This document shows positions 45,830-56,752 of a DNA stretch of 64,000 nt, piece after piece. The stretch spans positions 33,372,042 to 33,436,041 of the forward strand of contig CM060734.1 in NCBI GenBank assembly GCA_030704615.1, given 5' to 3'. This DNA is from Takakia lepidozioides. Taxonomy: Eukaryota; Streptophyta; Takakiopsida; Takakiales; Takakiaceae. The notes beneath the pieces were generated by a model that did no database searches, was not told the DNA's origin, and saw only the letters and a program-made list of their open reading frames with translations. A program made the translations under genes and the position numbers. Position 1 is the first letter of the stretch. Each line of letters begins with the position of its first letter.

Positions 45830-46300
45830 CATCGCCTCCGCTTCTAACAACCAAGAGCTCCACGGTGCTCCTTGCATAACAACCTGGTTTCTCTCATTCT
45901 CAAGCAAAAACCACAAGTGCTACAACTAACTCGTATCTGACACTCACAGATACGAGCTCATCTTTCTCGAGTGATAAAGAGGAAGAATACAAGCACAAGC
46001 TCATGCGAGCTCACAAAGCTGAAGCATAAACTCATGCATATATAATCTCATCACTCAAATACAAGTCAAGCCAAGTGCACCCCATGCCATGGGGAATCCA
46101 CACTACGGCGCCATAGCTAGGCGCGGTGAGGCTCAACTCGAGAAAGATGAGCCTCCCGCGCTTGCCGTGAAGATAACCACTCCAGGGCCTAAATCTGCCT
46201 TGACCCCTGGATTGACACTTGGGCCAATCCCAAATGTCAATATGTAAAAGCTAGCTATTTCCTAACTAGTTTCACACTAGTGGTAAAATAACTTGACAGA
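45830..46300 (-). repeat. LTR-like dispersed repeat, minus copy
   Basis: Reverse complement homologue of 24861-25275. A TATA-like TATATATAATC-type stretch is near 46040. No coding sequence. Confidence 0.55.
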
Positions 46301-46395
46301 TTCAAAATGGCATGAAATTTCTGAGATATGCATTGGTGCAAAAGTAATGTTAACTCAAAATATTAATTTAGAAATTGAAATTAATTTAGAAATTA

Positions 46396-46686
46396 ATGAA
46401 ATTTAATTTAGAAATTGGTGCTGCCAACGGTTCAATTGGAACATTTACACAAATTCAAGCAACATCAGATCCCCAAACAATTACATCAATATTAGTGCTC
46501 CTACATAATTCTGACAATAGTATAATACATCAAAATGAAATTAAATATACTAAAACATCTTTTCCATTGACATTAGCATATGCCATGACTGGTCACAAAT
46601 CTCAAGGTGCAACAATATCTTCAAATGTAATGATATCAATAAAAGAAGCATTTTCACCACATTATGCTTTCAAGAGTTACATCTAG
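46396..46686 (+). pseudogene. PIF1-type helicase C-terminal scrap (Helitron debris)
   Basis: The frame contains FPLTLAYAMTGHKSQGATIS, the conserved C-terminal helicase motif of PIF1 proteins, which in plants is most often found in Helitron RepHel. Only about 95 codons remain, in AT-rich sequence, with no Rep domain or Helitron end nearby. A host PIF1 fragment is the alternative. Confidence 0.7.
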
Positions 46687-46756
46687 ATGTCATTTAAAAA
46701 TAATAAACACTCTAACACCCGATGATTTTGAGCCCATGAAAATCTGAAAAATACGC

Positions 46757-47110
46757 ACATTAGCTGGTAGCTCAGTTGGTAAGTGCACAGTGTGTCGCCC
46801 TGGTGGTTCGGACCCGTTGCCCTGCCTGGTGTGTGGATTGTTCGTGACCGGTGACGTTTCCCACCTGTGCCTAATGGCTTATCTGAAAGGGGGTTAAATT
46901 TTCCCCCTCCTCAAGGGCCTGAATTGTGAGCATTCGCTCCCAGGTTTCACAATTTTTTTTTTAAAAAAAAACATAATAAATTTTTTTTATGTATTCTCCT
47001 CTCACTATCAAAGGGACTGAATAAACCTTTATTATGCACTATCCTCTCACTATCAAGGGGCCTGATTTGTGAGCTGTCACTCCCAGGTGTTTTCCTTTAT
47101 TAAAAATAAG
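46757..47110 (+). mobile_element. tRNA-derived SINE with duplicated 3' part
   Basis: The head has A box (GGTAGCTCAGTTGGTAAG, near 46764-46783) and B box (TGGTTCGGACCC, near 46803-46814). The 3' part occurs twice: CAAGGGCCTGAATTGTGAGC with CGCTCCCAGG (about 46912-46950) and CAAGGGGCCTGATTTGTGAG with CACTCCCAGG (about 47054-47090). The second is the better match to the minus-strand SINE at 4.93-5.13 kb. A/T-rich tails follow each. Confidence 0.65.
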
Positions 47111-47112
47111 GA

Positions 47113-50100
47113 ACTAAGATCGACGATTGAAAATTTCGGGGGAGGATGGAGCTCCGCGTTTTGCGGAGTGAGGGAGAGCGCCACAACCACCTTCCTGCGA
47201 CGCCTTCCAAGCTTCTCGCTCAACTTGCAAACCTAAGTCCTACAGCGCCATCCAATCATTCTCTCATCATCATCGGTACCCTTCAGGCTCTCCCCAGTAC
47301 CCAGTCATCAAAAGGATCTATCATGATCCATCACCCCTCGCAATGAAACGATTGCAAACCTCACTTCAGCTGCCTACCCGACGAACTTTACCCATTTCAT
47401 CCTTCAAACAGACAAGATAGCCAGCATTGCAAGGTTCTCCATAATCCCCCTTAATGCTCAGCCGCCTTCACTCTGAAACATCCCCCAAATATCCTCGGCA
47501 ATCTATCCACATCCAATCACCTTCAGCCTCCTGCCACCAAATTAAGAGCTACGCCAACCCCTGAAGGCAGTCACCATGCAGCCGTCACGATCACTAAATT
47601 CTCCCCCGTGTTGCCCAACTCGACGCTATCACTGCTCCTCAGCTGATCAGCTCCGAGGCTTTAACTAATAGCCATCGCTCCTTTCCAAGCTTCCTTATCT
47701 AGCTCTGCTACCCGCCCTCATAGCTCTTTCTCCTTACTGCCGCTTCAATTTCCCCATTAGTTCTCGCTCCCTCCCCGCCTTGTCTTTCCGAAGTCCTTCA
47801 GTCCACATATCATCTATGGCTCCCCAACTCAACAATTCCTTCAAATCCGCTCTAGCAAGGCCAGGTCGCTCCTCTTACGTTGACCCAAGGAAATTTCACC
47901 CCTCTATAGGCATAGGGTACTTCATGGCTCACCAGTCCCAGTCATTGGACCTCATCCCTCCTGGGCTCCCCCAGGCCCACCATCCTCCAATTTCGAGCTG
48001 GCGTCACGCAACATCTAAACCAGCGCCACCCTGCGACAGCAACGACGAAGGCTCCAGCCCAAGCGTTTCTCCACAGACGGCCAGAGATGGATTTCTAAAT
48101 GCTATAGCTACCCTGAGAGACTTGCTTGCCAAAGAGCAGCCCATTGTGGCAGTCGAGCTGAATCAGATCAAATTCAACGTCGAACATTATGAAAACAATG
48201 GGATCCTGCTGCACTTCCCGGGCAAGACAGTGAGCAGATCTCATGCTTGAGAATGGGCCTTAAGGCACTTAGGTGGATCTGGAGACCTCTTGCATCATTT
48301 CTGCCAGCCCAGAGGTCGTGGCTTCTTCTCAGTTCTCCTGGACTCTAAAGAGGCAGCGGAGAAAGCGTTGGCATTTAATCCTCATCTGCATGGTTTCAAC
48401 GTCAACATTTTTCGATGGTCTAAAAGCATGGGCATTATAAATGGTAAGATCTGGAGCCCGCGTACTATATCTCTACCTTACATCCCGGATCAATACTTAT
48501 CTTGCCTACCAACGATGGAAAACTTCTTTGGAACATTTTTGGGGTGTCTCGCAGTTTTTGATCCAAACATGAACACAGCTTCATTGAGAGAAGACCCAGC
48601 ATGGAGGAAGGCCACTATCGCTTCAAGGCCAAATGACAATGGTTTTCCTAAGGTAGTAGTGATGATGCCAGCGGATAAGATCCTACCAAATTTTATCAGG
48701 CTGCCAATGGACGATCAAGGAAATTACTTTTCAGTCAAGGTCTCTGAAGACACAGCTCACACATCATGTTATTACTGTGGATTATCTGGTCACCTCAAAG
48801 CGAACTGCCCAAAAGCAAAAAGGAAAAGGATGGGTAAGGATCAGGTTGGCCACAGGCAATCACAGGAAGGAACAGGCCAGTCACCCCTTTATCAATACCC
48901 AGCACTGGTTTCAGACTCCCACTCTCAACCAGTGCCACAACCTTTTAAAAATAGTCCTCCACCAGCAACATATGTCCAAGCTAGAACTAGCCAAGATCCA
49001 AATTATCAGGCTTGGGACTTTGCTGTCAGGCAAATCTCTAACTCCCCTCCTACCAAGAGAAGGAAAGCGCAACAGGATCCGATGCTAATTGAGGCAAGCA
49101 CTGCCCCCTGCTTTAGGCTTCCATTCACCAATGGGACATCAACAAAACTTCCAGACGACCAGGCACCAAAGGCAACTCAGGCTCGTCATCTTCTAACATC
49201 CTCTTGAAGCAGGCCCCACCACCTGCTCCTTTGCCAATGTCAAGTCTGATCTCTTGGGAAATGGAAATGGCAAAATTACATGGCAAGCATGCCACCATGG
49301 GCAACATTCTTCAGGGATTGCCAAGCCAGCAGACCCCTCAGCAGGTCCCTCGGCAGATTATATGCCACTCACCAATAGCGCACAACCCGCTCACGGCAAG
49401 CACGTGTGCAAGGCTCTACTCCTTCCCCCTACTGCCCCTCAAAGGCTGTCATCTGGAGAGCATACTCCGAGGCTTTTCCAGGCCTTTGTGATGACCTCAC
49501 CCCTAACACTCACATTCTGGCTATCATGGATGAAGACTCGCTTCTGGTTTCCACCAGTACAACTCTGCCAGGAGTTTGGGTTCAGGAAGATCACTACCAA
49601 GGCCCATATACTCAAAGCAAATCCCTGATCAGATCCAATGACACCTTACAGAATGCCTTCACAGTTCTGCATGCCATCTTCGAAGCTGGAATAGAGGGAA
49701 AGAAGGGAGCAAGGAAGAAGCATTGCCTGGCAGGCCTCATCAATCACACCTACGACCCCTTTGGAGAAATTTCAAACTCCAACTCCTCGGAACTGCAAGT
49801 CTCGCAATTACAAACCCAGCAAGCGCCGCATTGATCCCAACGTCATAGCGATCCTGCAGTTCAAAACACTCTTCTACCTTCACCAACACCTGCTCTAGCG
49901 GCATCCCTCCAGCTCTCTGTGAGTACCCTATCCCCTTCTTGGTCCATTCCTATTTTGTTCTTCCATGTCAATCCCAAACTCAGTAGCAAATGCAAAATCC
50001 TATGTCGTCGTCCTATCCTTTCTCTCCCATCCTCTTGGAAAATCCTACCTTCCATAACCTACCCTCCCTCGCAAGCTGACTTTGCTCGAATACTAGGGCC

Positions 50101-51459
50101 TCGCAACCTACCTCTCCAGTCTCTTGTTTCCATTAAGACATCGCTATTGAATACTGGAAGATTTATACCTTTAAACTGCTCCGGAAGCCCTCTCAATATT
50201 TCTCACAGTACCCTGGTCATATTTGTCCACCTCAGTAAACCTATTTACACTGCAACCATCAGCCACTTCTGGTCCCCCTCCTTCGTTCCGTCCGACAAGC
50301 GAATTAAATTCCGGTTCTTTGCATCCAGACCATCAAATGAGTCAAGTCCCCTCAGCCTATTGCCAGCCCTAGATGCAGGTTAGTTTATCCTCATGGAATA
50401 TCCATGGCCTCGGTTCAGATCAGATGGCTCTTAAAAAAATTAAGCTATCAGCCTGGCTGAGACCACTTCTCCCCTCTCTCTCTATTGTCTTTCTTCAGGA
50501 ACACAAGCTATGCGATAGGAAAATTAGGAACCTTACAAACCAGCTCTGGCCTAGGGATTCAGCCCTGTGGAAACCCTCCTATGAAGGTTCAAGGGGAGGC
50601 ACAACCATCCTCCTCTCGCCTTCCCTAAAGCAGTTTCTCATTAAAGACGAGGTCTGGGTGGAAGGGAGAGTGTAGTTCTGCTCTCTCCTCTTTCCCAATG
50701 ACTCTGAGCCAATTGGCTTTACTAACATTTATGCTCCCAATGAACAAGCTCCTAGAGCCGCACTTTGGGTTAAAACCCGCTAGCTAATGTCTCTGCATTT
50801 CGACATCAGCAGATGGGTCATGGCTGGAGACTTCAACATGGTAGAAAATGAATACGATAGGAAAGGAAAAGGCCCCCACCACCTAAGCCCTAAGGAAGAC
50901 TTGGTCTGGCAATGTCTGTTGTAAACTCACAGCCTAGAAGAAATAGATCGTCCGCCGCCTCATCCCGCGCCGTTCTTCACCTGGACCAACAATAGAGATG
51001 TCCACGATCTTAGCATGGCTAGACTTGATAGATTTCATTAAGGGCCAAGGCTTCATGCCAGAATCCATGAACCAAGGCATCATTACCCTGCTCTACAAGA
51101 AAGGGGATAGGGCATCGCTCAGCAATTACAGGCTAATCACTCTCCTCAACGTTGCATACAAGATTATAGCCAAGACTCTAGCTCTGAGGCTTCAGCCCCT
51201 GCTCCCCTCCATGATCAGGACGGGACAAGCTGGCTATGTTAAAGGCAGGTTCATTCTAAACAATGTTCTTCTGGCCAAGGAGGCTTCGGCTTATGTAGCC
51301 AGCTCTGGCCAGGCACTGGCTCTCTGGTTATTAGACTTCGAAAAAGCCTTTGACAGAGTAGACTGGGCCTTTTCTCATGGCGATTCTTAAGAAGTCAGGT
51401 CTTCCCCCCAGCTTCTGTCAATGGGTGCAAATCCTGCTGCAAGGATCCACCACTGCAGG
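47113..51459 (+). mobile_element. LINE, 5' half (ORF1, endonuclease, RT fingers), plus strand
   Basis: After a pyrimidine-rich leader, ORF1-like frames (47780-48250 and 48290-49207) encode an RNA-binding protein with a zinc knuckle CYYCGLSGHLKANC (near 48766-48808). Further frames run to about 49834. From 50373 an APE-type endonuclease reads SLSSWNIHGLGSDQMAL, VFLQEHKLCD and MAGDFNMVENEYDR. The RT begins near 50998: FMPESMNQGIITLLYKKGDR, NYRLITLLNVAYKIIAKTL, GQAGYVKGRFILNN, LLDFEKAFDRVDW. It stops after SFCQWVQILLQGSTTAG at about 51459. Stops are at 50673, 50781 and 50922. The missing remainder corresponds to what is present at 45776-42963. Confidence 0.85.
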
Positions 51460-51933
51460 TAATTCCAGAGCACCTTGATGGTTTCAGATTGTGTACATGC
51501 ATGAGCAAGCACGATTGGGAAGAGGACCAATCAAGAGCACGTTATAGTGGCTTTGGTGGCAAATCTGAGAACTAGCCTTGGGAATGCGAGCTTTCATTGT
51601 GTGAAGGATTGCAAGACCAAGCGAAAGGGCTAATTTGGCTTGGGGCATATCAGTGCACTTTGTGGAGTATGTTGAGATTGGGTTTTAATCTCGAGCTTCA
51701 GCATTGAGAGGGCTCTTGTCATGGCAAGAGCAGGGCTGGAACAGGAGCTAAGAGGTGCGGCAAGACAATGGAATGTGCACCTAGGGTTTCAGAGCTTGGA
51801 AGAAGAGCTCTTGCACCACAAGAGGAGTGTCTTGTGGCTGGAAATGTAAGCCTTAGGGTTTCAGGAGCTTGGCAAAGGTTGTGGAGTGCTTAGTCTTGTC
51901 TTAGAGAGCATCAATGAGCCAAGGAGCCAAGAT

Positions 51934-52350
51934 AGGGGCTGATACCTCTTGTGTGAAGAGGTTGCATGTGTAGCTCATTGAAGCTTCCATCTTCAAGCTT
52001 GTAGGGCAAGCAATGAAGAGGAAAGGGCTGACTTCCCTTATGTGAGGGCAATGCATGTGTGGAGCATGTTTTCAGCCTGTTGAAGGCTTGTATTTTCAGG
52101 TTGGTGGGTGCAAGAAAGGAAGCAAAGGGGCTGATTCTCTTGTGGTGAGAGTGGGGCATGTGTGAGGCATGCCTTCAGCCCATTGGGCTTTTGTTTTCAA
52201 GCTTTAGAGAACTAGAAGAGAAGGTAAGGGGCTGATCTGCTCTTATGTGACAGTCCGACACTTGTAGAGCGTGTTCTTAGTTAGGGTTTCAACCTCAAGC
52301 CTAGATAGAGCATGGCTCTCGAAGTGGCAGATGTAGGGGGCTGGAATAGG
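51934..52350 (+). repeat. degenerate tandem repeat, about 100-bp unit, about four units
   Basis: Units begin GGGGCTGA(T/C) near 51934, 52026, 52127 and 52229 and share a CATGTGTGxAGCATG-like centre and a CTTCA-CCTG/TTGAAGCTT-like second half. Divergence between units is high. No coding sequence is recognised. Confidence 0.45.
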
Positions 52351-52659
52351 CTCTAAAATAGATGTTATGGCCAAGGAAAACGCTTGAATGAGTGCTCACA
52401 AGGGCTGGAAACCAGCAAGGCTTGGTTGTTTGCCATTGAGTTTAGTGGCGTGTTTGGGAGTCTAAGTGAGAAAGAAGGCTTGGTTTGCGGCAACCATCTT
52501 CCTCATGGCTTAGGGCTACTATTGTGGTGTGTGGGAGCCGAAAGAGCAAGAATACCTTGCTGATTTCTTCACGCCGCCATAGCTCGGTGCAAAAAATCCT
52601 AGAGTCCAAGAGACACAAACCCTAGCTTGGCTAAACCCCTTGGAGAAATGGCTAACTGC

Positions 52660-53160
52660 CATGATGGCCATGGATGGGGCTGTGAGGGCTTTGACAGGCT
52701 GTTGCCTTGTGGCCTGTGGGGCTGTGACGGGCTGTGAGGGGGTGTGAGGGGCTGTGACAGGCTGTGCCCTGTGGCCTGTGGGGCTGTGACGGGGTGTGAG
52801 GGGTTGTGATAGGTTGTGCCCTGTGCCCTGTGACCCCTTTGACCTGTGACTGTGGCTGTGACCCCTGTGACTTGTGTAGGGCTGTGACAAGCTGTGAAGG
52901 GTTGTGAGGGGCTGTGCCTTGTGGCCTGTGGGGCTGTGACGGGCTGTGACGGGCTATGACAGGCTGTGGCCTTTGGGGCTGTGACCCCTGTGACCTGTGT
53001 TGGGTTGTGACAGGCTGTGAGGGGCTGTGACAGGCTGTGCCTCTCTGCTTCTGTTTGCTGTTCAAAGGCTGTGGCCCGTGTGGGGCTGTGACGGCTGTGA
53101 CCAGTGATGTGTGTAGGCCTGTGCTGGTCTGTGGTGGCCCGTGTTGATCTGTGGACGGCC
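52660..53160 (-). repeat. minisatellite array (GGGCTGTGAC type), left of the gypsy element
   Basis: Dozens of imperfect 8-20 base units of GGGCTGTGACGGGCTGTGAG-like sequence are interspersed with CCTGTGACC. The reverse complement is the CACAGCCCGTCACAGCC array at 59939-60312 on the other side of the element. At 53040-53068 the array contains a 29-base stretch identical to 1812-1840. Confidence 0.85.
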
Positions 53161-53849
53161 TGTGCTGACTCGTGGAGGCACTGGTGGACTGCCTAAGGAC
53201 TGACATGTCTTGAAGGCCAAATTTTGAAGCTCGTGGAGGGCGGTTTTGAGGAGTATCTTCATGATATTTCCATGGTCATGCAAGTGAGGGAAGAGAGGAG
53301 AAAAAAAGTGTTGGGATGAGGGCATGCTGGGGTTAGGCATTGCTTTAGCTTCTCTTCCCATAGTTTTTCACCCTCTCATTAGGCCAAGACCTTTCCATAG
53401 GTGGAGGCAAGAGTCAGTCTGGGTCTGGGCTGGGGTATCCTTGCAGGAGCAACACCGTGGAGTTGTTTTGGTATGGGGGAGTTGTTATTCTAATTTCTTG
53501 TGTTTGGATCCCCTCCATACCTGTATGCTTGACTGTGCGCCATGTTAGTTTTGTGTGGGCGCTTGTTTTTATAGGTGATTGGTCCGGATTTGATCACCGG
53601 CCAGTCCTAGAGCATGCTGTCGATGGTGAGGCTGGGGTGATGACCAGTCAGACCATCATTGTTTCTCCTGTGGTGAGGTTGGAGGTGATGACCAGCCAAC
53701 CATAGGAGTGCTTGCAGTGGATGCAGGTGCAGGTATAGGCTGTGTTAAGAACCTAGTATTCCAAACCATAAGCCGCAACAGGTTCTCTACCCAGTTACCT
53801 TGTGGAGAGGGGGTTAGGGACATGTTCATGACCGGTTGAGTAACAGTTT

Positions 53850-55256
53850 GTCAACACGGAGGTGCCACTAGTTGCTGTGGACAGTGCCGGTTCGAGCACT
53901 AGCGATACTAGTGGGTACACGAGACGAGGTGTGCGGTTTAGGCCACCTTCACCTCTTGTGTCTTCTACGGAAGGTTCTGATTCGGATTGTGAATCAGGAG
54001 GACTCACACCGGCGGTGCAAGTTGTTTCCTTGCCATTGTTGTGGGACACAATGGAGGAGATCTATGGAGCTACCAAGGGGCCACGAAGGTACTTTGGGGC
54101 AGTGGGCACCATCAAGTTGGATGATTTTATCCAAAAGTTATAGTTGGTGTGATTTGCAGCAAATGCGCAATCCACAACTATTTACGCCTTTCATGGCATA
54201 GAAGGGGTTGTTTCAACACCTTGAGGGGCCGCCTATGGATGATTACCATGAGTTCAGGCGGGGGCATGAGGTTGAGATTAAGGAGTGGAGGATGTATTGG
54301 TCACCCGACTATGTCTCCATCACTAGGGGCACTAGAGCCACGAGGGCAGTGGCTACACATGCCGCTGCACCGACAGCTTCAGCAAGCAGCAGTGGGACTA
54401 GTGGGACTGGTGATACCGTAGCTACGACGTCCACCCAAGCTACTGCTGCACCAGCACCAGTGGCGGTGCCTGCCTTTAACCCTGTTGTGGAGTTCTTCGA
54501 AGAGTTAAGAGGGAACTGCCAAGGGGTGAGGACAGAGAAGTTGCGGAGCTTGCAAGAGTTCCAACGGAGCCGACTGAGAGCTTGAGGGAGGCTTTCACTC
54601 GCATGAGGCGCTTGATAAATGTAACCCAAGGGGTTACGGAAGCTCAGGCAGTCTAATTCTGGTATGGGATATTGGACAAAGAGCTGAGGAGAAGGGTGCG
54701 GGATGCAACTCTCCTACAAGCGGCCCAACCCACCTTAGCAAATGTGTTTTTGCTGGCAGAGCGGATAGAGCTCAACATGGTGGAGGAACGAGTGGTCATG
54801 GTGGGATTTGCTAAGGAGACACCACAGGGTAGTGGTGCTCCTAGCCAACCACTACCTCAACGTGCTCAAGGCAACAAGGGGGCTCAGGTGAAGCTCAGGG
54901 AAGGGCAGAGAGGACCTCAGATGCAGGGGTCTCTCCCTTCATTTGCAAGCCAACAACGGGCGGATGTGGTGTGTTGGACATGTGGAGGACCCCACGTCAA
55001 GAAGGATTGTCCAGAGGGAGGCAAAGGCCGGCACATGCACAGCCTGCACAGTTGCAGTGTGGGCATTGTGGCAAGCACGGGCATGGAGAGGCCCAGTGTT
55101 ATGGTTTGCATCCCGAGTTGCGCCCAGGCCAGTTCCAAGGGAACAATGGTGGCCGGGGGCGAGGGGAGCAGCCCAAAGAGGACGAGGTGGCCAGGCACGG
55201 GGTGTAGGCCAAGGGCAAGCTCAACATGGCCAAGGACGCGGAGGTCAGGGTGTTGA
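53850..55256 (+). pseudogene. Ty3/gypsy Gag of the methyltransferase element, broken
   Basis: Homologous to the intact gag at 28639-30069. LPLLWDTMEEIYGATKGPRR and DDYHEFRRGHEVEIKEWRMY lie in separate frames (53862-54143, 54208-54585, 54672-55256) because of stops near 54140 and 54200 and shifts near 54560. The knuckle CWTCGGPHVKKDC is present; the second (CGHCGKHGHGEAQC) is in another frame at 54971-55207. This copy cannot make full-length Gag. Confidence 0.85.
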
Positions 55257-55831
55257 CCAAGGCATGGCCAACCGGCTTCAGCAGCTAGAGCAGAGGCTCG
55301 CTGCCATGGCTACAGCTCAGGTGGTACCGGCTCCAAGGCCGGATGGTCCACCTCCTGCTCCTGAGGGAGGAGATATGGGAGGCATGGGATTCATGTGCGG
55401 AGCAGCACTACCACTAGTGCAGGTGGAGTCTGCTGCAGCCGTGACTCGAGGAGCAGCACGAGTTCCTGAGCCACGAGGTGCAGAGGTGGAGTTGGATCCA
55501 CAGCATGGGGAGGCAAGCCGTCAGGCTAGGCTCCCTCAGTCACATTGGCGGAGACAGTGTCGACGCCATCCATGGCACCTAGTTCTTGCCCGACTGTTAC
55601 CGAGGCGGAGGTTACTATGCCATTGGGGAGAGCTACACGGGTAGCACCACTACCTAGTGTTGCCAAGGCTACGACAGCTAGTGTGCTGCTGGGAGCGGCC
55701 ACATTTGTATGTCAGGCTCCATTGTTCTCGGCTACCATGATTGCGACGCCGGGGGTAAGACCAGCTGAGGTTTCAGGCTGGCAGCTACACTCTGTGAGAG
55801 TGGGGAGGTTATTTCATCTTCTGCGGAGATA

Positions 55832-56620
55832 GTGGGAGGTGTAGTGCCGGAGGGATCCTCGGATTTGAGGGTGAAGACTGCCACGGCGGCGCCATGGCAA
55901 GCTGCAGCTGCCAGGTTGATGGAGCTGCCAGCTAGGCCAGCCATTGAGCGCGCCATGGTGACACCTGGAGTTGTCATGTTAGACAACCAGGATGACATTT
56001 TCTGTTTGAGTGGACCGGTAGGCAAGAGGTACCGACCACTGCGGGTCTTGTTGGACTCGGGAGCTCAGCCATTGATGCTGGGCAGAGCTGCTATTGCAGG
56101 CTTGGGCCTCACAGAGGCGGATATGGAGCCTTGTCCTTTCCAGATACAGACGTCTCTGGGAGGATCAAAGCAGGCTCGAGGCATGACACGGCGTGAGTTG
56201 GCTATCAGACTACAGCCGGATCACCCTACAGATGGCTCAGTGATGCAAGCCAAGGCCATTGTGACAGACGCGGTCTCGTACGATGTCCTGGTTGGTGGGG
56301 CACCGTTGTACCCCATGGGCTTCACCCTGGACTTTTGGGAAGAGTCAGCTTCCTATAGGCCTGGATGGCAGTCAGGGGAGGGCCGGCGTGTGCAGCTCCC
56401 TGTGACATTCATAGGAGGAGTTGCGGTTGCCCAGCGAGGCAAGATGCCGACACTAGCAGCATTCACAGCGGCAATGAGTTGGCCTGGAGAGTTGCTTGAG
56501 GGCAACGCTCATTTAGAGGATGTGCCACCTCCGGGAGAGCAGAAAGACATGTATGGTATGGCGGAGTTGTCTGCCATGGTTGCTCAGACTCCATTGTGGG
56601 GTACGAGCAAGGATTTGTAG
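55832..56620 (+). CDS. Ty3/gypsy aspartic protease region (262 codons open)
   Basis: RVLLDSGAQPLMLGRAA carries the catalytic D-S-G at about residue 72, followed by AIVTDAVSYDVLVGGAPLYP and GFTLDFWEE, the second half of the fold. The frame is uninterrupted for 262 codons and ends at a TAG (56618-56620). Another stop at 56750-56752 precedes the methyltransferase. Length and motif order fit a retropepsin with linkers on both sides. Confidence 0.8.
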   Translation: MGGVVPEGSSDLRVKTATAAPWQAAAARLMELPARPAIERAMVTPGVVMLDNQDDIFCLSGPVGKRYRPLRVLLDSGAQPLMLGRAAIAGLGLTEADMEPCPFQIQTSLGGSKQARGMTRRELAIRLQPDHPTDGSVMQAKAIVTDAVSYDVLVGGAPLYPMGFTLDFWEESASYRPGWQSGEGRRVQLPVTFIGGVAVAQRGKMPTLAAFTAAMSWPGELLEGNAHLEDVPPPGEQKDMYGMAELSAMVAQTPLWGTSKDL

Positions 56621-56752
56621 TGGGTTGCTAATCGACGGGTGCAACAAGCCTGGGTGGAGGCTTTTGTACCATCAGGAGAGGAGGAGAGTGCGGGGATTGC
56701 ACCAGGACCACCTCAGTTGTCTCCATTGGACACCACACCTATTGTGTGGTAG

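Noticed and set aside
46757-46830. A tRNA gene on the plus strand (TAGCTCAGTTGGTAAG and GGTTCGGACCC).
   Set aside because: Boxes A and B are present, but no acceptor stem closes and the sequence continues into a SINE body with a 3' module shared with another copy.
52519-53206. Minus-strand open frames of 123 and 184 codons across 52.5-53.2 kb.
   Set aside because: They are translations of the minisatellite (HSPSQPVTA-type repeats) and have no coding support.
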